Assembly (NCBI GenBank): GCA_016190375.1
Contig: JACPQR010000208.1
Coordinates: 1 to 55,200, forward strand
Reading direction: 5' to 3'
Source: Deltaproteobacteria bacterium
GTDB lineage: Bacteria; Myxococcota_A; Polyangia; JACPQR01
DNA length: 55,200 nt
Of this stretch, positions 16,042-28,000 are shown piece by piece. The translations under genes and the position numbers were made by a program. The notes below the pieces were generated by a model that saw only the letters and a list, made by a program, of their open reading frames with translations, ran no database searches and was not told the origin of the DNA. Each line of letters begins with the position of its first letter. The first letter of the stretch is position 1.

Positions 16042-16820
16042 TGGGGGAACACCAGGAAGCCTGCGGCCGAAATGATCGCGTTCAGGACGATGACCGCGAA
16101 GGACGAGGCGACGACGGCGTTGGTCGTGGCCGAGCCGACCCCCTCGGATCCGCCGTAGGCGCGAAGGCCCATGTGGGCCGACAAGAGCGGGATGGCGGCG
16201 CCGTACGCGAAGCACTTGGCAAGCCCGACGACCACGTCGCCGACGTCCACCATCATGAGGTTGAAGAACGTCCCCGGCCGGATGTCGAACACGGACCAGC
16301 CCGTGAGCAGGCCCACGCCCTCGGCGACCGCGGCGCCCCAGATCACGAGGACCGCCGTCATGACGAGGCTCGCGAGAAAGCGCGGGACGACGAGGAAGTC
16401 GATCGGGTCGGCGGCGCTCATCCTGAGGGCGTCGAGCTGCTCCGTGACGGCCATCGAGCCGATCTCGGCCGCGATCCCCGCGCCGACCCGCGTCGCGAGC
16501 ATCATGGCGCCGATGTCGGGCGCGAAGTTCCGCACGAGGAGCTCCGCGAACGAGGCGCCGAGCTGGCTCGTATCGGGAACGACCCTCTCGAGCTGAAGCC
16601 CGGCCTGGAAGACCGTGATCATCCCCAGAAACCCCATGACCGTGGTCATGAAGAACAGCGACTTGTTCCCGATGAGGTAGAGCTGCTCGAGCGTGGCTCC
16701 CCGGGATCGGCGGCCGCGAAACACGTAGTAGAGGGTCCGGGCGAAGAGGCGATAGACGTCCGCTGCCTGTAGCCCCGCCGTGATCGCGCTGCGGCCGACC
16801 CTGGTGGCGAAGGCGCTCAT
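16038..16820 (-). CDS. MlaE-like ABC transporter permease (copy 1)
   Basis: A 260-residue MlaE-family permease with an amphipathic N-terminal interface helix and about five TM segments. It carries the conserved stretch RVGAGIAAEIGSMAVTEQLDALRM, the MlaE hallmark that binds the ATPase and shapes the lipid cavity. The protein ends in a hydrophobic helix. It starts inside the stop of the preceding permease and ends inside the start of the following ATPase (both ATGA), so a fixed subunit ratio is likely. The substrate is probably phospholipid (family knowledge). Confidence 0.93.
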   Translation of the reverse strand: MSAFATRVGRSAITAGLQAADVYRLFARTLYYVFRGRRSRGATLEQLYLIGNKSLFFMTTVMGFLGMITVFQAGLQLERVVPDTSQLGASFAELLVRNFAPDIGAMMLATRVGAGIAAEIGSMAVTEQLDALRMSAADPIDFLVVPRFLASLVMTAVLVIWGAAVAEGVGLLTGWSVFDIRPGTFFNLMMVDVGDVVVGLAKCFAYGAAIPLLSAHMGLRAYGGSEGVGSATTNAVVASSFAVIVLNAIISAAGFLVFPQ

Positions 16821-17602
16821 CTCAACAGGTACGTCAGGAAGTAATCGACGACGAAGACGCCCGCCGCGGCCGCGACGACCGAGGCGTTCACCGCGCGACC
16901 CACGCCGGGCGCGCCGCCCTTGACCGACAGGCCGAAGTGGCAGCTCGCGATCGCGATCATCAGGCCGAACGCAGCGCTCTTGATGAGCCCGGTCGCGAGG
17001 TCCCAGAGGCCGAGCATGTCCAGGAGCCCGCGGAGGAACACGTGCCGCGAGACGCCGAGCATCACCTCGCCCATCACCGCCGCGCCGATCAGGGCGAACA
17101 GGTCGCCCCACACCGTCAAGAGGAACAGCAGGACGACCATCGCGATGACCCGCGGGAGGACGAGGTAGCTCAACGGATCGATTGCGAGAGCGCGCAACCC
17201 GTCCACCTGCTCGGTCACCGTCATCGTGGCGAGCTCGGCGGTGTTGTTGGCGCCCACGCGGCCGGAGAACATGAGGGCGATGAGGATCGGGCCCACCTCG
17301 CGCAGCGTGACGAAGCCCGCCGCCCAGCCGATGAGGCCTTCCGCGTCGTAGCGCCCGATCACCACGCCGGCCTGGATGGTCATGATGAAGCCGGTGAACA
17401 GGGCGGTCGCGAGGACGATCGGCAGAGACCGGACGCCCATGCGGTAGAAGTTCTTGCGGAGCTCCGTGCCGTCGAAGTCGGGCGGCGCCAGGCGCCGCGC
17501 GAGGCGGGCGGTCAGGACCCCGAAGGAGCCCACCTCCAGGGCGATGCCCAGAAAGGCCGAGCCGATGCCCGAGACCGCGCGAACGGCGGCGCCTGCAATC
17601 AC
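16817..17602 (-). CDS. MlaE-like ABC transporter permease (copy 2)
   Basis: The 261 residues are a second MlaE-family permease, clearly divergent from copy 1. It has FYRMGVRSLPIVLATALFTGFIMTIQ, the hallmark SGRVGANNTAELATMTVTEQVDGLRAL, and a hydrophobic C-terminus. The hallmark differs in detail (GANNTAEL against GAGIAAEI), so the two permeases may form a heterodimer or serve two transporters. The gene overlaps its neighbours by 4 nt on both sides. Confidence 0.92.
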   Translation of the reverse strand: MIAGAAVRAVSGIGSAFLGIALEVGSFGVLTARLARRLAPPDFDGTELRKNFYRMGVRSLPIVLATALFTGFIMTIQAGVVIGRYDAEGLIGWAAGFVTLREVGPILIALMFSGRVGANNTAELATMTVTEQVDGLRALAIDPLSYLVLPRVIAMVVLLFLLTVWGDLFALIGAAVMGEVMLGVSRHVFLRGLLDMLGLWDLATGLIKSAAFGLMIAIASCHFGLSVKGGAPGVGRAVNASVVAAAAGVFVVDYFLTYLLR

Positions 17603-18333
17603 AGCGGGCCCTCCGTCTCGCCGCGCAGGAACTGTCGCACCATCGCGTTCTCGCTGCTTCGAGCCCCATCGACGGGGCCGTCGAAGACCACGCGGCCACG
17701 CACCATCATGACTATCCGATCGACCACGGAGAGCAGCCGGTCGACGTCGGAGGAGATCATGATCGCCGTCGCGCCCGCGGCGCGCTGCTCCTCGCGCAGG
17801 AGGTCGAAGATCTTCTGCGACGTGACGGGGTCGAGCCCCGCGGCGGGCTCGTCGTACAGGCGAATCGGCGCGTCCGTGATGGTGGCGCGGGCGATGCCTA
17901 CGCGCTTCTTCTGGCCCCCCGACAGCGCCGCGGGCATCCGATCCTCGAACCCGGCGAGGCCCACCCTGGCCAGCCGATCCCTGGCGCGCGCGCGGATCTC
18001 GGGCTCGGCGAGGGTGGTCAGGCGACGCAGGGGGAAGGCGACGTTGCCCTCGACCGTCATGAAGTCGAACAGTGCGTTCTGCTGGAACAGCATCCCGAAC
18101 CGCGCCCGCGCCGCCTGCAGCTCGAGCTCGCCGAGCGAGGTCAGCTCCTGACCGTCGACGACGATGCGCCCCGCATCGGGGCGCACGAGCCCGGTGATCG
18201 CCTTGACGAGGACGCTCTTGCCGCTGGCTCCCGGCCCGACGAGGCCGACGAGCGATCCCCGGGGCACCGAGAGGTGCACGTCGTCCAGCACCAGAGACGC
18301 GAAGCGCTTCGAGACCCCGTGGACCTGGATCAT
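17599..18333 (-). CDS. MlaF-like ABC transporter ATPase (copy 2)
   Basis: A 244-residue ATPase with Walker A GPGASGKS, a canonical signature LSGGQKKRVGIARA, Walker B RLYDEPAAGLDP, Ser-Asp in the switch region (MISSDVDRL, where His is usual), and the MlaF-type tail RQFLRGETEGPL. Unlike copy 1 it keeps a normal signature but lacks the usual switch His. The two ATPases therefore have complementary defects, as in asymmetric ABC heterodimers. It is the first gene of the four-gene overlapping unit running to 15298. Confidence 0.93.
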   Translation of the reverse strand: MIQVHGVSKRFASLVLDDVHLSVPRGSLVGLVGPGASGKSVLVKAITGLVRPDAGRIVVDGQELTSLGELELQAARARFGMLFQQNALFDFMTVEGNVAFPLRRLTTLAEPEIRARARDRLARVGLAGFEDRMPAALSGGQKKRVGIARATITDAPIRLYDEPAAGLDPVTSQKIFDLLREEQRAAGATAIMISSDVDRLLSVVDRIVMMVRGRVVFDGPVDGARSSENAMVRQFLRGETEGPL

Positions 18334-18367
18334 CGAGTCTCGCGACCCTACCACGCTTCGAGGAGAC

Positions 18368-19648
18368 TCAAGGAGACTGGAGCCGCAGCGCAGCCTCGGC
18401 GCGTGCGACCCGGGCGAGGACGACCTCGGAGCGGGCGCGCCTGAGCGCGCTTCGCGCGGTGGCGATGGACTCGATGTTCCCGGAGCCCAGGTCGTACCGC
18501 TCCTCCGCCTGGCGAAGGCGCGTCTGGGAGACGTCGACGAGCTCGCGCGCGATGGCCAGGCGCTCCTCTGCGCTCGCCTGGTCGGCGCGAGCAGCGAGCT
18601 CCTCTCCGCGCCGGGCCTCGCGGAGCTCCCCGGCCCGGGCCGCGAGCTCCGCGGCCTCTGCGCTCGCCGCCGCCTCGCTCGCGGCTCCGGCGCCGCCGTC
18701 CCAGAGCGGGACGGAGATCGAGAGCGTGGCGCGGTAGGCGGGGAAGAAGTCATCGACCACCCCGTGCACGCCGCCTTCGGCCGCAGCGGTCAGAATGGGC
18801 CGCGTCCTGCGATCGTGGATCCGGGCGGTCGCGCGGGCCGCCTCGCGCTGACGCTCGAGGGCGACCAGCGACGGATCGGGGCGCTCGGAGCGGGCCTCCT
18901 CGGATGCCGAACGGGAGAGGACCGATGCGTCCGGCGTCGCGCCGGGCGCGAGAGGGCCGCCGACCGCCTGCTCCAGCGCGAGCCGCGCCCTCGCGAGCTC
19001 GCCTCTCGCGCGCGCGGCCTCGAGCCGGGCGAGCGCTTCGTCGGCCTGTACCGGAGCCAGATCCGCCTCGGGGCGGGCCCCTTCCTGGATGAGCGCCTCG
19101 ACGCGGGTCCGGCGCGCGCCCGCGTCGGTCACGGTCTGGCCGGCAACGCCGCCCAGCTCGTGAGCCGCGGTCCAGGCCATGTACGCCGAGCGCACGGCTC
19201 GCACGATCTCGACCCTCCTCGCCCGCTCCTCGGCGCGCGCCGCGCCTCGCTGGGCCCGCGCGGCCTGCGTCGCGGCGGCCGTGCGACCGAAGTCGTAGAG
19301 CGTCCCCCGAAGGCCCATGACGACGCCGTAGCGGGGGTTGGGATCGAGCGCGCCGCTCTCGCCGAGCGCTCGCGAGCCCTGGACCAGGACTCCGCCGACG
19401 TCCACGATCTCGCCGCCAGGCTGTAGCGACGCGTCCGCTCCGATCGAGAGCGTCGGGTAGTACGCGCTCTCGGCCCGATCGATCGCGGCTCGCGCGCGGC
19501 GCACACGAGCGTGGCTCGCTTCGAGCGTCGGGCGGTCGCGGACGGCGCGGGCCTCCAGATCCTCGAGGCGGACCACGTCGGCGCCGGCGGAGAGCGGATA
19601 GAGGACGGCGAGCACGGCAAGGGGATCGAGATGGCGCATGGCGTTCAC
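18368..19648 (-). CDS. TolC-family outer-membrane efflux protein
   Basis: 426 residues from GTG 19648. There is a cleavable signal peptide, then two long helical halves, each rich in Ala/Arg/Glu with TolC-type features (ESAYYPTLSIGADAS, a DFGRTAAAT turn, SISVPLWDGGAGA and RYDLGSGNIESIATARSAL). It forms the outer-membrane channel of a tripartite exporter. The GTG overlaps the stop of the MacB-like permease (GTGA). An in-frame ATG three codons later (19639) is an alternative. It is the last gene of the exporter operon. Confidence 0.92.
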   Translation of the reverse strand: MNAMRHLDPLAVLAVLYPLSAGADVVRLEDLEARAVRDRPTLEASHARVRRARAAIDRAESAYYPTLSIGADASLQPGGEIVDVGGVLVQGSRALGESGALDPNPRYGVVMGLRGTLYDFGRTAAATQAARAQRGAARAEERARRVEIVRAVRSAYMAWTAAHELGGVAGQTVTDAGARRTRVEALIQEGARPEADLAPVQADEALARLEAARARGELARARLALEQAVGGPLAPGATPDASVLSRSASEEARSERPDPSLVALERQREAARATARIHDRRTRPILTAAAEGGVHGVVDDFFPAYRATLSISVPLWDGGAGAASEAAASAEAAELAARAGELREARRGEELAARADQASAEERLAIARELVDVSQTRLRQAEERYDLGSGNIESIATARSALRRARSEVVLARVARAEAALRLQSP

Positions 19649-20859
19649 TCGCGCCGCAGTGCTTGGATCGGGTCCAGGCGAGCGGCGCGCTGCGCCGGGA
19701 CGTATCCGAAGACGACCCCGACCGCGATCCCGAAGAGGGCCGAGCCGGCGACGACCGCAGGCGAGAGGGACTGCTGCCAGCCCATGGGCTTCGCGACGAG
19801 CACGGCCGCGAGCGCGCCCAGGGCTGCGCCCGCGCCGGAGCCGACGACCGCGAGGGCCAGGGCCTCGGCGAGGAACTGAGAGAGGATCTGCCGGGGAGAA
19901 GCTCCGATCGCGGCCCGGATGCCGATCTCGTGGGTGCGCTCGGCGACCGAGACGAGGAGGATGTTCATGATTCCGATCCCGCCGACCAGGAGCGAGACCG
20001 CGGCGATGCCCGCGAGCAGCCCCGTGAGGATCCTCGAGGTCTGGTCGGCGGCCCGGGTCACCTCGTCGGGGCTGAGCAGATCGAAGTCGTCGAGCTCGCC
20101 CTCGGCCAGGCCGTGCGAGCGGCGGAGGATCTCGCCGATCTCGAACCGGGCGGCGGTCATGAGCTCGGGGCTCTTGGGCCGGATCTCGAGGTACATGTAG
20201 CCGTCGGGGATGCCGAGGTAGACGCTCATCGTGGTCGTCGGCAGGACGAGCGCATCGTCCAGATCGGCCCCGCTGATGGCGCGGCCCTTCTCGGCCAGAA
20301 GGCCGATCACGCGGCAGGGCATCGAGCCGACGGTCACGGTCTCGCCTAGCGGGTCGCGGCTGCCGAAGAGCTCGCGCACGGGCGTCATGCCGAGGACGCA
20401 GACCTTGGCCCGTTCGGCGACGTCGGTCTCGTCGAACATCCCGCCCGCCTGGAGCCTCCAGTCCCTGAGCACGTTGAAGCGCGGCGTCGATCCGTGCAGC
20501 GCCGTCCGGTGCTGGTCTCCGCCGTACGTGACGTCCATGTTGCGCCTGGCGAGCGGGACGACGTCCGCGAGCGTCGTGGCCTCGCGCTCGAGAGCGCGGA
20601 CGTCCGCGTCCGTCAACGGCCTGGGGGGCCTTCCGCCGGCGTCCCTGCCGCCCACGCGCGACTTCACCTTGAGGACGTTCGTGCCGAGGCTCTCGAACTG
20701 GGTGATCACGGACCGCCGCGCGCCCTCGCCGAAGCTGACCATCGCGATGAAGGCGCCGACGCCGATGGCGAGGCCGAGGACGGTCAGGACGCTCCGGCCC
20801 GGGTTGCGAAGGAGCACCTGCACCGCCATCCTCAGCCCTTCGCTACCCACTAGACGCAT
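19645..20859 (-). CDS. MacB-like ABC transporter permease
   Basis: A 404-residue permease without a fused ATPase. It has an N-terminal TM (SVLTVLGLAIGVGAFIAMVSF), a large periplasmic domain (about 50-260), and three C-terminal TM helices with the conserved SVAERTHEIGIRAAIGASPRQI coupling segment (FtsX fold). The type VII ABC family works as a mechanotransducer, pushing peptides or toxins through TolC rather than carrying them across the inner membrane. It overlaps the ATPase gene by 17 nt and the TolC gene by 4 nt. Confidence 0.94.
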   Translation of the reverse strand: MRLVGSEGLRMAVQVLLRNPGRSVLTVLGLAIGVGAFIAMVSFGEGARRSVITQFESLGTNVLKVKSRVGGRDAGGRPPRPLTDADVRALEREATTLADVVPLARRNMDVTYGGDQHRTALHGSTPRFNVLRDWRLQAGGMFDETDVAERAKVCVLGMTPVRELFGSRDPLGETVTVGSMPCRVIGLLAEKGRAISGADLDDALVLPTTTMSVYLGIPDGYMYLEIRPKSPELMTAARFEIGEILRRSHGLAEGELDDFDLLSPDEVTRAADQTSRILTGLLAGIAAVSLLVGGIGIMNILLVSVAERTHEIGIRAAIGASPRQILSQFLAEALALAVVGSGAGAALGALAAVLVAKPMGWQQSLSPAVVAGSALFGIAVGVVFGYVPAQRAARLDPIQALRRE

Positions 20860-21544
20860 CGGCCCTCCGCTCGTCGACGACGACGCCGTCCTGCAGGTGC
20901 ACTTGCCGCTCGGCGAACGCCGCGACGCCCATGTCGTGGGTGACGAGCACGATCGTCAGACCATCCTCTCGGTGAAGCTCACCGAGGAGCTCGAGGACCT
21001 GCACGCCCGTCCGCGAGTCGAGCGCACCGGTTGGCTCGTCGGCGAGCAGGAGGCGCGGCTTGCAGGCGCAGGCTCGAGCGATCGCCACCCGCTGCCGCTG
21101 GCCTCCAGAGAGCTGGTTCGGCCGGTGCTCCGCCCGGTCGGCGAGCCCGACGCGACCGAGGATCGCCCGCGCCCGCTCCTCTCGCTCGCCTCGCGCGACG
21201 CCGGCGTAGTACATGGGCAAGGCTACGTTCTCGAGCGCCGTCGCGTCGGGGATCAGGTGGAACGACTGGAAGACGAACCCGATGTAGTGGAGCCGGACCC
21301 AGGCCTGCTCCTCGCGGTCGAGCGTCGAGACGTCGCGGCCACCCAGCGAGTACACGCCGCTCGTCGGCCGGTCCAGGCAGCCCAGGATGTTCAGGAGGGT
21401 GGACTTCCCCGAGCCGGAGGGGCCGCAAAGCGCCACGACCTCGTGCGCAGCGATCTCGAGGTCGATGCCGCGCAGCACCTCGACCCTCATCGGCCCTTCC
21501 TCGTAAACCTTGTGCAGAGCCCGGATGTCGACGACAGGGGGCAC
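20843..21544 (-). CDS. LolD/MacB-type ABC transporter ATPase
   Basis: A 233-residue ATPase with Walker A GPSGSGKST, signature LSGGQRQRVAIARA, Walker B LLLADEPTGALD and switch VTHD, all canonical. It pairs with the adjacent FtsX-fold permease. Together with the adaptor upstream and the TolC protein downstream it forms a complete MacAB-TolC-like exporter. It starts 2 nt after the adaptor stop. The substrate is unknown. Confidence 0.95.
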   Translation of the reverse strand: MPPVVDIRALHKVYEEGPMRVEVLRGIDLEIAAHEVVALCGPSGSGKSTLLNILGCLDRPTSGVYSLGGRDVSTLDREEQAWVRLHYIGFVFQSFHLIPDATALENVALPMYYAGVARGEREERARAILGRVGLADRAEHRPNQLSGGQRQRVAIARACACKPRLLLADEPTGALDSRTGVQVLELLGELHREDGLTIVLVTHDMGVAAFAERQVHLQDGVVVDERRADASSG

Positions 21545-21546
21545 GT

Positions 21547-22773
21547 CTACCTCTTGCCGAGCGTGATCCCCGGGCTCCGCTCCGACGAGCCGCCGGGGCG
21601 ACTCAGTCCGATGGCGATGCGGTCGCCGACCGCGAGCTGGCCTTGGGTGGGCTCGACCTCGGTGTAGGCGCCGTCCGAGATCCCGACTCGCACCGGGACG
21701 GGCTCGAGCCGGCTTCGGCTCATGCGCCGCCAGATCCGCGAGCGCGCCGGAGCCGGCGGGGCGTCCTCCGGCGCGAAACGGAGCGCGGCCTCGCGAACGG
21801 CGAGAACATCCCGGTGACGCGCCACCTCGAAGTGCACCGCCGCCGTCATCCCGGGGAGGAGCGAGCCGTCGGAGTTTTGCGCATGAAGGGTCACGGGATA
21901 CATGACGAGCCCCCCCTCGCGCTGCGGCTCGAGGCCGATTCGATCCACGGTCGCGTCGAAGCTCCGGCCCGGGAAGGCCTGCACCTCGAACCTCGTGGCC
22001 TGCCCGGGGCGGATCTCGCCGATGTCGGCCTCGCCGACCGTGGCGTCGATTCGCATCACATCGAGGGCCTCGCCGATCACGAAGAGGGCTCCTCGCTCGG
22101 GGCCGACCGCCGCGCCGAGCCGCTCCGGCGCCACCAGGACCACGCCGTCGGCCGGTGCCACGATGTCGCCGAGGTTCCGGCCGAGCTGCGCGGACGCGAC
22201 GCCGCCCGACGCCGCGGCCTGCTCGGCGCGGGCCGCCTGGAGCGCGGCTTCGGCCCGCTGGACGGCGGCACGAGCGGACGAGAGCTCCTGCTGGCTGGCG
22301 AGGCCCCTTCCGACGAGCCTCTCGACGCGCCCGCGCTCCTCGGCGGCGGCGTCGAGGGCCGCGCGCGCCTCCGCGACGCGACCCGCCGCGGCCTGGACCG
22401 TGGCCTGCGCGCCCTTGACCGCCAGCGCGGCGGCGCGGTCGTCGAGCCTGGCAAGCAGCTCGCCCCGCCTCACGGTCGAGCGCGGCGCCGCGAGGATCTC
22501 GACGAGCCGGCCCGGGATGGGAGCCGGCACCTCGACCCGGCGGCGGACGTCCAGGTGCCCTGTCGCCTCGACCAGCCGGACGATCGTCCGCCGTGTCACG
22601 GCCGCGGTCCGGTAGGTCTCGCCCGTGACGCTTTCCGGGAAGAGGTAGTACGCGACGCCGGCGGCCGCCCCCAGGAACACGATGACCCAGACGACGCGAC
22701 GCAGACGCGCCCGCCTTGCGAGCTTGGGGATGACCAGCCGGTCACCCACGGAACCGACAGCTTCCTGAGCCAA
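21547..22773 (-). CDS. MacA/HlyD-type periplasmic adaptor
   Basis: A 408-residue membrane-fusion protein. It has an N-terminal TM (about 27-45), a barrel-sandwich half (EVPAPIPGRLVEILAAPRST), a long Ala/Arg coiled-coil hairpin (about 110-205), the second lipoyl half (IVAPADGVVLV), beta-barrel and membrane-proximal domains. It joins the inner-membrane permease to TolC. The frame opens at TTG 22773, with a TATATC box just upstream; GTG 22749, eight codons in and preceded by GGAAG, is a plausible true start. It is the first gene of a four-gene operon. Confidence 0.92.
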   Translation of the reverse strand: MAQEAVGSVGDRLVIPKLARRARLRRVVWVIVFLGAAAGVAYYLFPESVTGETYRTAAVTRRTIVRLVEATGHLDVRRRVEVPAPIPGRLVEILAAPRSTVRRGELLARLDDRAAALAVKGAQATVQAAAGRVAEARAALDAAAEERGRVERLVGRGLASQQELSSARAAVQRAEAALQAARAEQAAASGGVASAQLGRNLGDIVAPADGVVLVAPERLGAAVGPERGALFVIGEALDVMRIDATVGEADIGEIRPGQATRFEVQAFPGRSFDATVDRIGLEPQREGGLVMYPVTLHAQNSDGSLLPGMTAAVHFEVARHRDVLAVREAALRFAPEDAPPAPARSRIWRRMSRSRLEPVPVRVGISDGAYTEVEPTQGQLAVGDRIAIGLSRPGGSSERSPGITLGKR

Positions 22774-22780
22774 CCTCGCC

Positions 22781-22810
22781 GATATAGCACCCTTCTCGCG
22801 AGGGGGTGAA
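22781..22810 (-). promoter_or_regulatory. Candidate promoter of the MacAB-TolC-like operon
   Basis: On the minus strand TTCACC (22805-22810) and TATATC (22781-22786) are 18 nt apart. The -10 ends 7 nt before TTG 22773, or about 31 nt before GTG 22749. Confidence 0.4.
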
Positions 22811-22842
22811 GAAGCCGGCTATTCCGGGGATCGCGGCCGGGG

Positions 22843-22870
22843 TTGCCGGTGGGACCGCCACCGTGATACC
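22843..22870 (+). promoter_or_regulatory. Candidate promoter and ribosome-binding site of the lipoprotein gene at 22896
   Basis: TTGCCG (22843-22848) and GATACC (22865-22870) are 16 nt apart. An AAAAGGAGAT ribosome-binding site follows at 22881-22890, 5 nt before the ATG. Confidence 0.35.
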
Positions 22871-22895
22871 AGCGGCGGCGAAAAGGAGATTACCG

Positions 22896-24971
<2,076 letters not shown>

Positions 24972-24999
24972 TTCACTCGGTGGCGCTCATCCCTTGGCG

Positions 25000-25005
25000 T
25001 ACAAT
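25000..25005 (+). promoter_or_regulatory. -10-like box TACAAT before the first giant kinase gene
   Basis: TACAAT ends 8 nt before GTG 25014. No good -35 hexamer is visible at normal spacing, and no Shine-Dalgarno sequence lies between them, so a leaderless transcript is possible. Confidence 0.35.
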
Positions 25006-25013
25006 CGGCCGCC

Positions 25014-28000
25014 GTGGTCGAGCCCACCCTCTTCGGACCGTACGAGCTGCTCGACAGGATCGCCGAGGGCGGGATGGCCGAGGTGTTCCGCGCGCGGTCG
25101 CGGGGCGTGGCGGGGTTCGAGAAGATCATCGTCGTCAAGCGCATCCTGCCTCAGCTCTCGCAGACCCCGGCGTTCGTCGAGCTGCTCATCCGCGAGGCCA
25201 AGATTGCCTCTGTCCTTTCGCACGCCAACATCGTCCAGATCTTCGACCTCGGAAAGCAGGGCGACGTCTACTACATCGCGATGGAGTACGTGCACGGCTG
25301 CGACCTCGGCCAGCTCGTGTCGCGCGCGGCCCGTCGCTCCGTGCCGATCCCTCTGCCCGTCCGCCTCTTCGTCATCTCGGAGACGGCCCGGGCCCTCGAC
25401 TTCGCGCACCGGCGGCGCGGTGACGACGGCCAGTTCCTGAACATCGTCCACCGCGACATCTCTCCCCAGAACGTCCTCATCTCGTACGAGGGCGAGGTGA
25501 AGCTGACGGACTTCGGGATCGCGCGGGCCAACTCCGAGGACCTGGGCAGGCGCGAGGAGCCGGGGCTCTTGCGTGGCAAGTACGGCTACATGTCTCCCGA
25601 GCAGTCGCGGGGCGAGGCTCTGGACAACAAGAGCGACATCTTCTCGCTCGCGGTCGTCCTCTGGGAGATCGTCGCGGAGCGCCGCCTCTTCAAGGCCGAC
25701 ACGCCGCAGGAGACGCTCGACCTGGTGCGCGCCGGCGAGGTTCCGGACCCCCGCGAGCGGAACCCCGATCTGCCCGAGGGCCTGGTCTCGATCCTCCAGA
25801 AGGCCCTGCACAGGAACCCGGCGCAGAGGCACGCGACCGCCGGCGACCTTCACGCCGAGATCCAGACGCTCCTGTTCCGCATGGGAGCCCCGGTCGCCGC
25901 GAGCGATCTCGCGGCCGTGATGGACAGGCTGCACCCCGATCGGCGTGCTGCGGATCCCAACAAGATCGCGGTCGACGTCGTGATGCGCGCGCTCAAGGAC
26001 GCCACGAGCGTGGTCCGTGTCTCCATGCTCGAGGAACGAGCTGGGCGCGGGTCGCGAGCTTCGGCCGAAGGGGAGCCGGGGATCGAGCGCACGGCGCACG
26101 CGGTCCCGAGGGCCTCGCGGGAGGGGCGCGAGTGGAACCACGTCGGGATCCTCTGCTGCATGCCGCAGTCGGACGACGAGCAGCAGGCGTTCGAGGCGAC
26201 CGCGTCCGCGGCGGGCGGAGTGCGCGGCGCCGCGCCCGAGGGGACGTGCGTGTACCTGTTCGGGCTCGTCTCTGCCTCGGAGCGGGCGGCCGAACAGGCA
26301 GTCCGCGCCGGGCTGGAGGTGCGTCGTCGCGCGGAGCAGGGGCTCCTCGTGCACGACCTCGCCCCACCGGCCGCGGTGCTCAGGCGCGCGGTCGAGGTGC
26401 CGCCGTCCGGGAGCCCGGCGGCGCTCGAGGACGACGCTCTCGGCGAGGTGAAGGCGCTCCTCGAGGACGCTCCTCGAGGCGCCGTGCGGGTCTCGGAGGA
26501 GCTCGTCGGCTCGCTGGAGGGTGCCTTCCGACTGAGGGCCGCCGGCCAGGCCCGGTTCGAGGTCGAGGGTTATCGAAGCCGGCGCGAGCGAGAGGCGGCC
26601 GCGCTGCGCTCGAGGCTGCCCCTGATAGGCCGGCGAGGCGAGCTCCGGCGAATGCTTCGCGTCCTCGGCAAGGCGTGCGGCGGGGAGGGGCAGACGGTCA
26701 TCGTTTCGGGCGAGGCCGGCTCTGGCAAGAGCCGCATCCTCGCCGAGCTCAGGGCGCTCGTGGCTTCGCGCGGCTTCGGCTGGCATTCGGGGCGAGCCGA
26801 GGAGGGGACAGTCGATTCGTATGGTCTCGTGGCGGGCCTCTTCGCGGACATGTGCGGGATCGAGGAGATGGACGTTGCCGCCCAGAAGCACGCCAAGGTC
26901 GGGCGCCTGATGCAGCTAGGCGTCACGGACCGCGAGATCCGCGCCGTCGGTGGCCTCTTCGACCTCGAGTACCCGGTGGCCCAGCGCTCGAGCGCGTCTG
27001 CTCGACCGCGGACGATCCAGCTCCTCTCTGCGCTGCGCAAGAGCCTGCAGGCACTGGCCGAGGACAGGCCGCTCGTGGTCGTCCTGGAGGATCTGCAGTG
27101 GGCCGACGATCCGTCGCGAGACGTCGTGGGCCTTCTCGGCGAGGGGCTCGCGGGCATGGCGGTGATGCTGGTCCTGACGCAGCGCCCCGAGGGCGGCCTC
27201 GTCATGACCAGAGGCACCGTGCAGAGGCTGACTCTGAGGCCGCTCGGCCCGGCGGCGATCCTCCGGCTCGCAGGCGCGGCGCTCGGGGCGAGCACCGTGG
27301 CCGAGGACCTGGCCGAGTTCCTGGTCGAGCGCTCGGGTGGCTCGCCGCTGTTCCTCGAGGCGCTCTCGAGCGCGCTCCTCAAGAACGGAGCGGTCCACGT
27401 CGCGGCCGGCATGGCGGAGGCGACGGGACCGCTGTCGGATCTCGAGGTCCCGAAGTCCCTGCAAGGGCTCGTCGCGGCGAGGCTTGCTCAGGCCTCGCGG
27501 GAGGAGCGCCGGCTCCTGCGCATCGCTGCCGTCGCGGGGCTCGGGCTCACTAACCGCGAGCTCGCGGCGATCGACGCGACCGACGGCGAGAGGGTATCCC
27601 GCGCGCTGGATCAGCTCGTCAGGCGGGGCCTGCTCGTGCAGGGCGCCCAGGTCGGCGAGGTGGAGCAGCGCTACGACTTCCCGGGCGAGACCTGGCGCGC
27701 GGCGGTGTATGCGTCGCTGGACGAGAGCGAGAAGCGCAGGCTGCACGGTCGCGTCGCGGCGTATCTCGAGCGGACCGAGGGGGACGATCCGGATCGCGGC
27801 GTCGCAATGCTCGCGCACCACGTTCAGCGTGCGGGCGAGGAGGCTCGCGCCGTCGAGCTTCACGTCCGCGCGGCCGAGGCGGCGGAGAAGCGTCTCGATG
27901 TCGAGAGCGCGACGAGCCACCTCGAGACCGCCGTCGAGCTCCTCGGGAGGTCGGTGGGCTCCGACGCCTTGCCCAGGTCAGCGCTGCTCTGCCTCCACGC

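Noticed and set aside
24987..26891. 634-codon minus-strand frame opposite the first kinase
   Set aside because: Antisense shadow; the opposite strand has clear kinase motifs in order.
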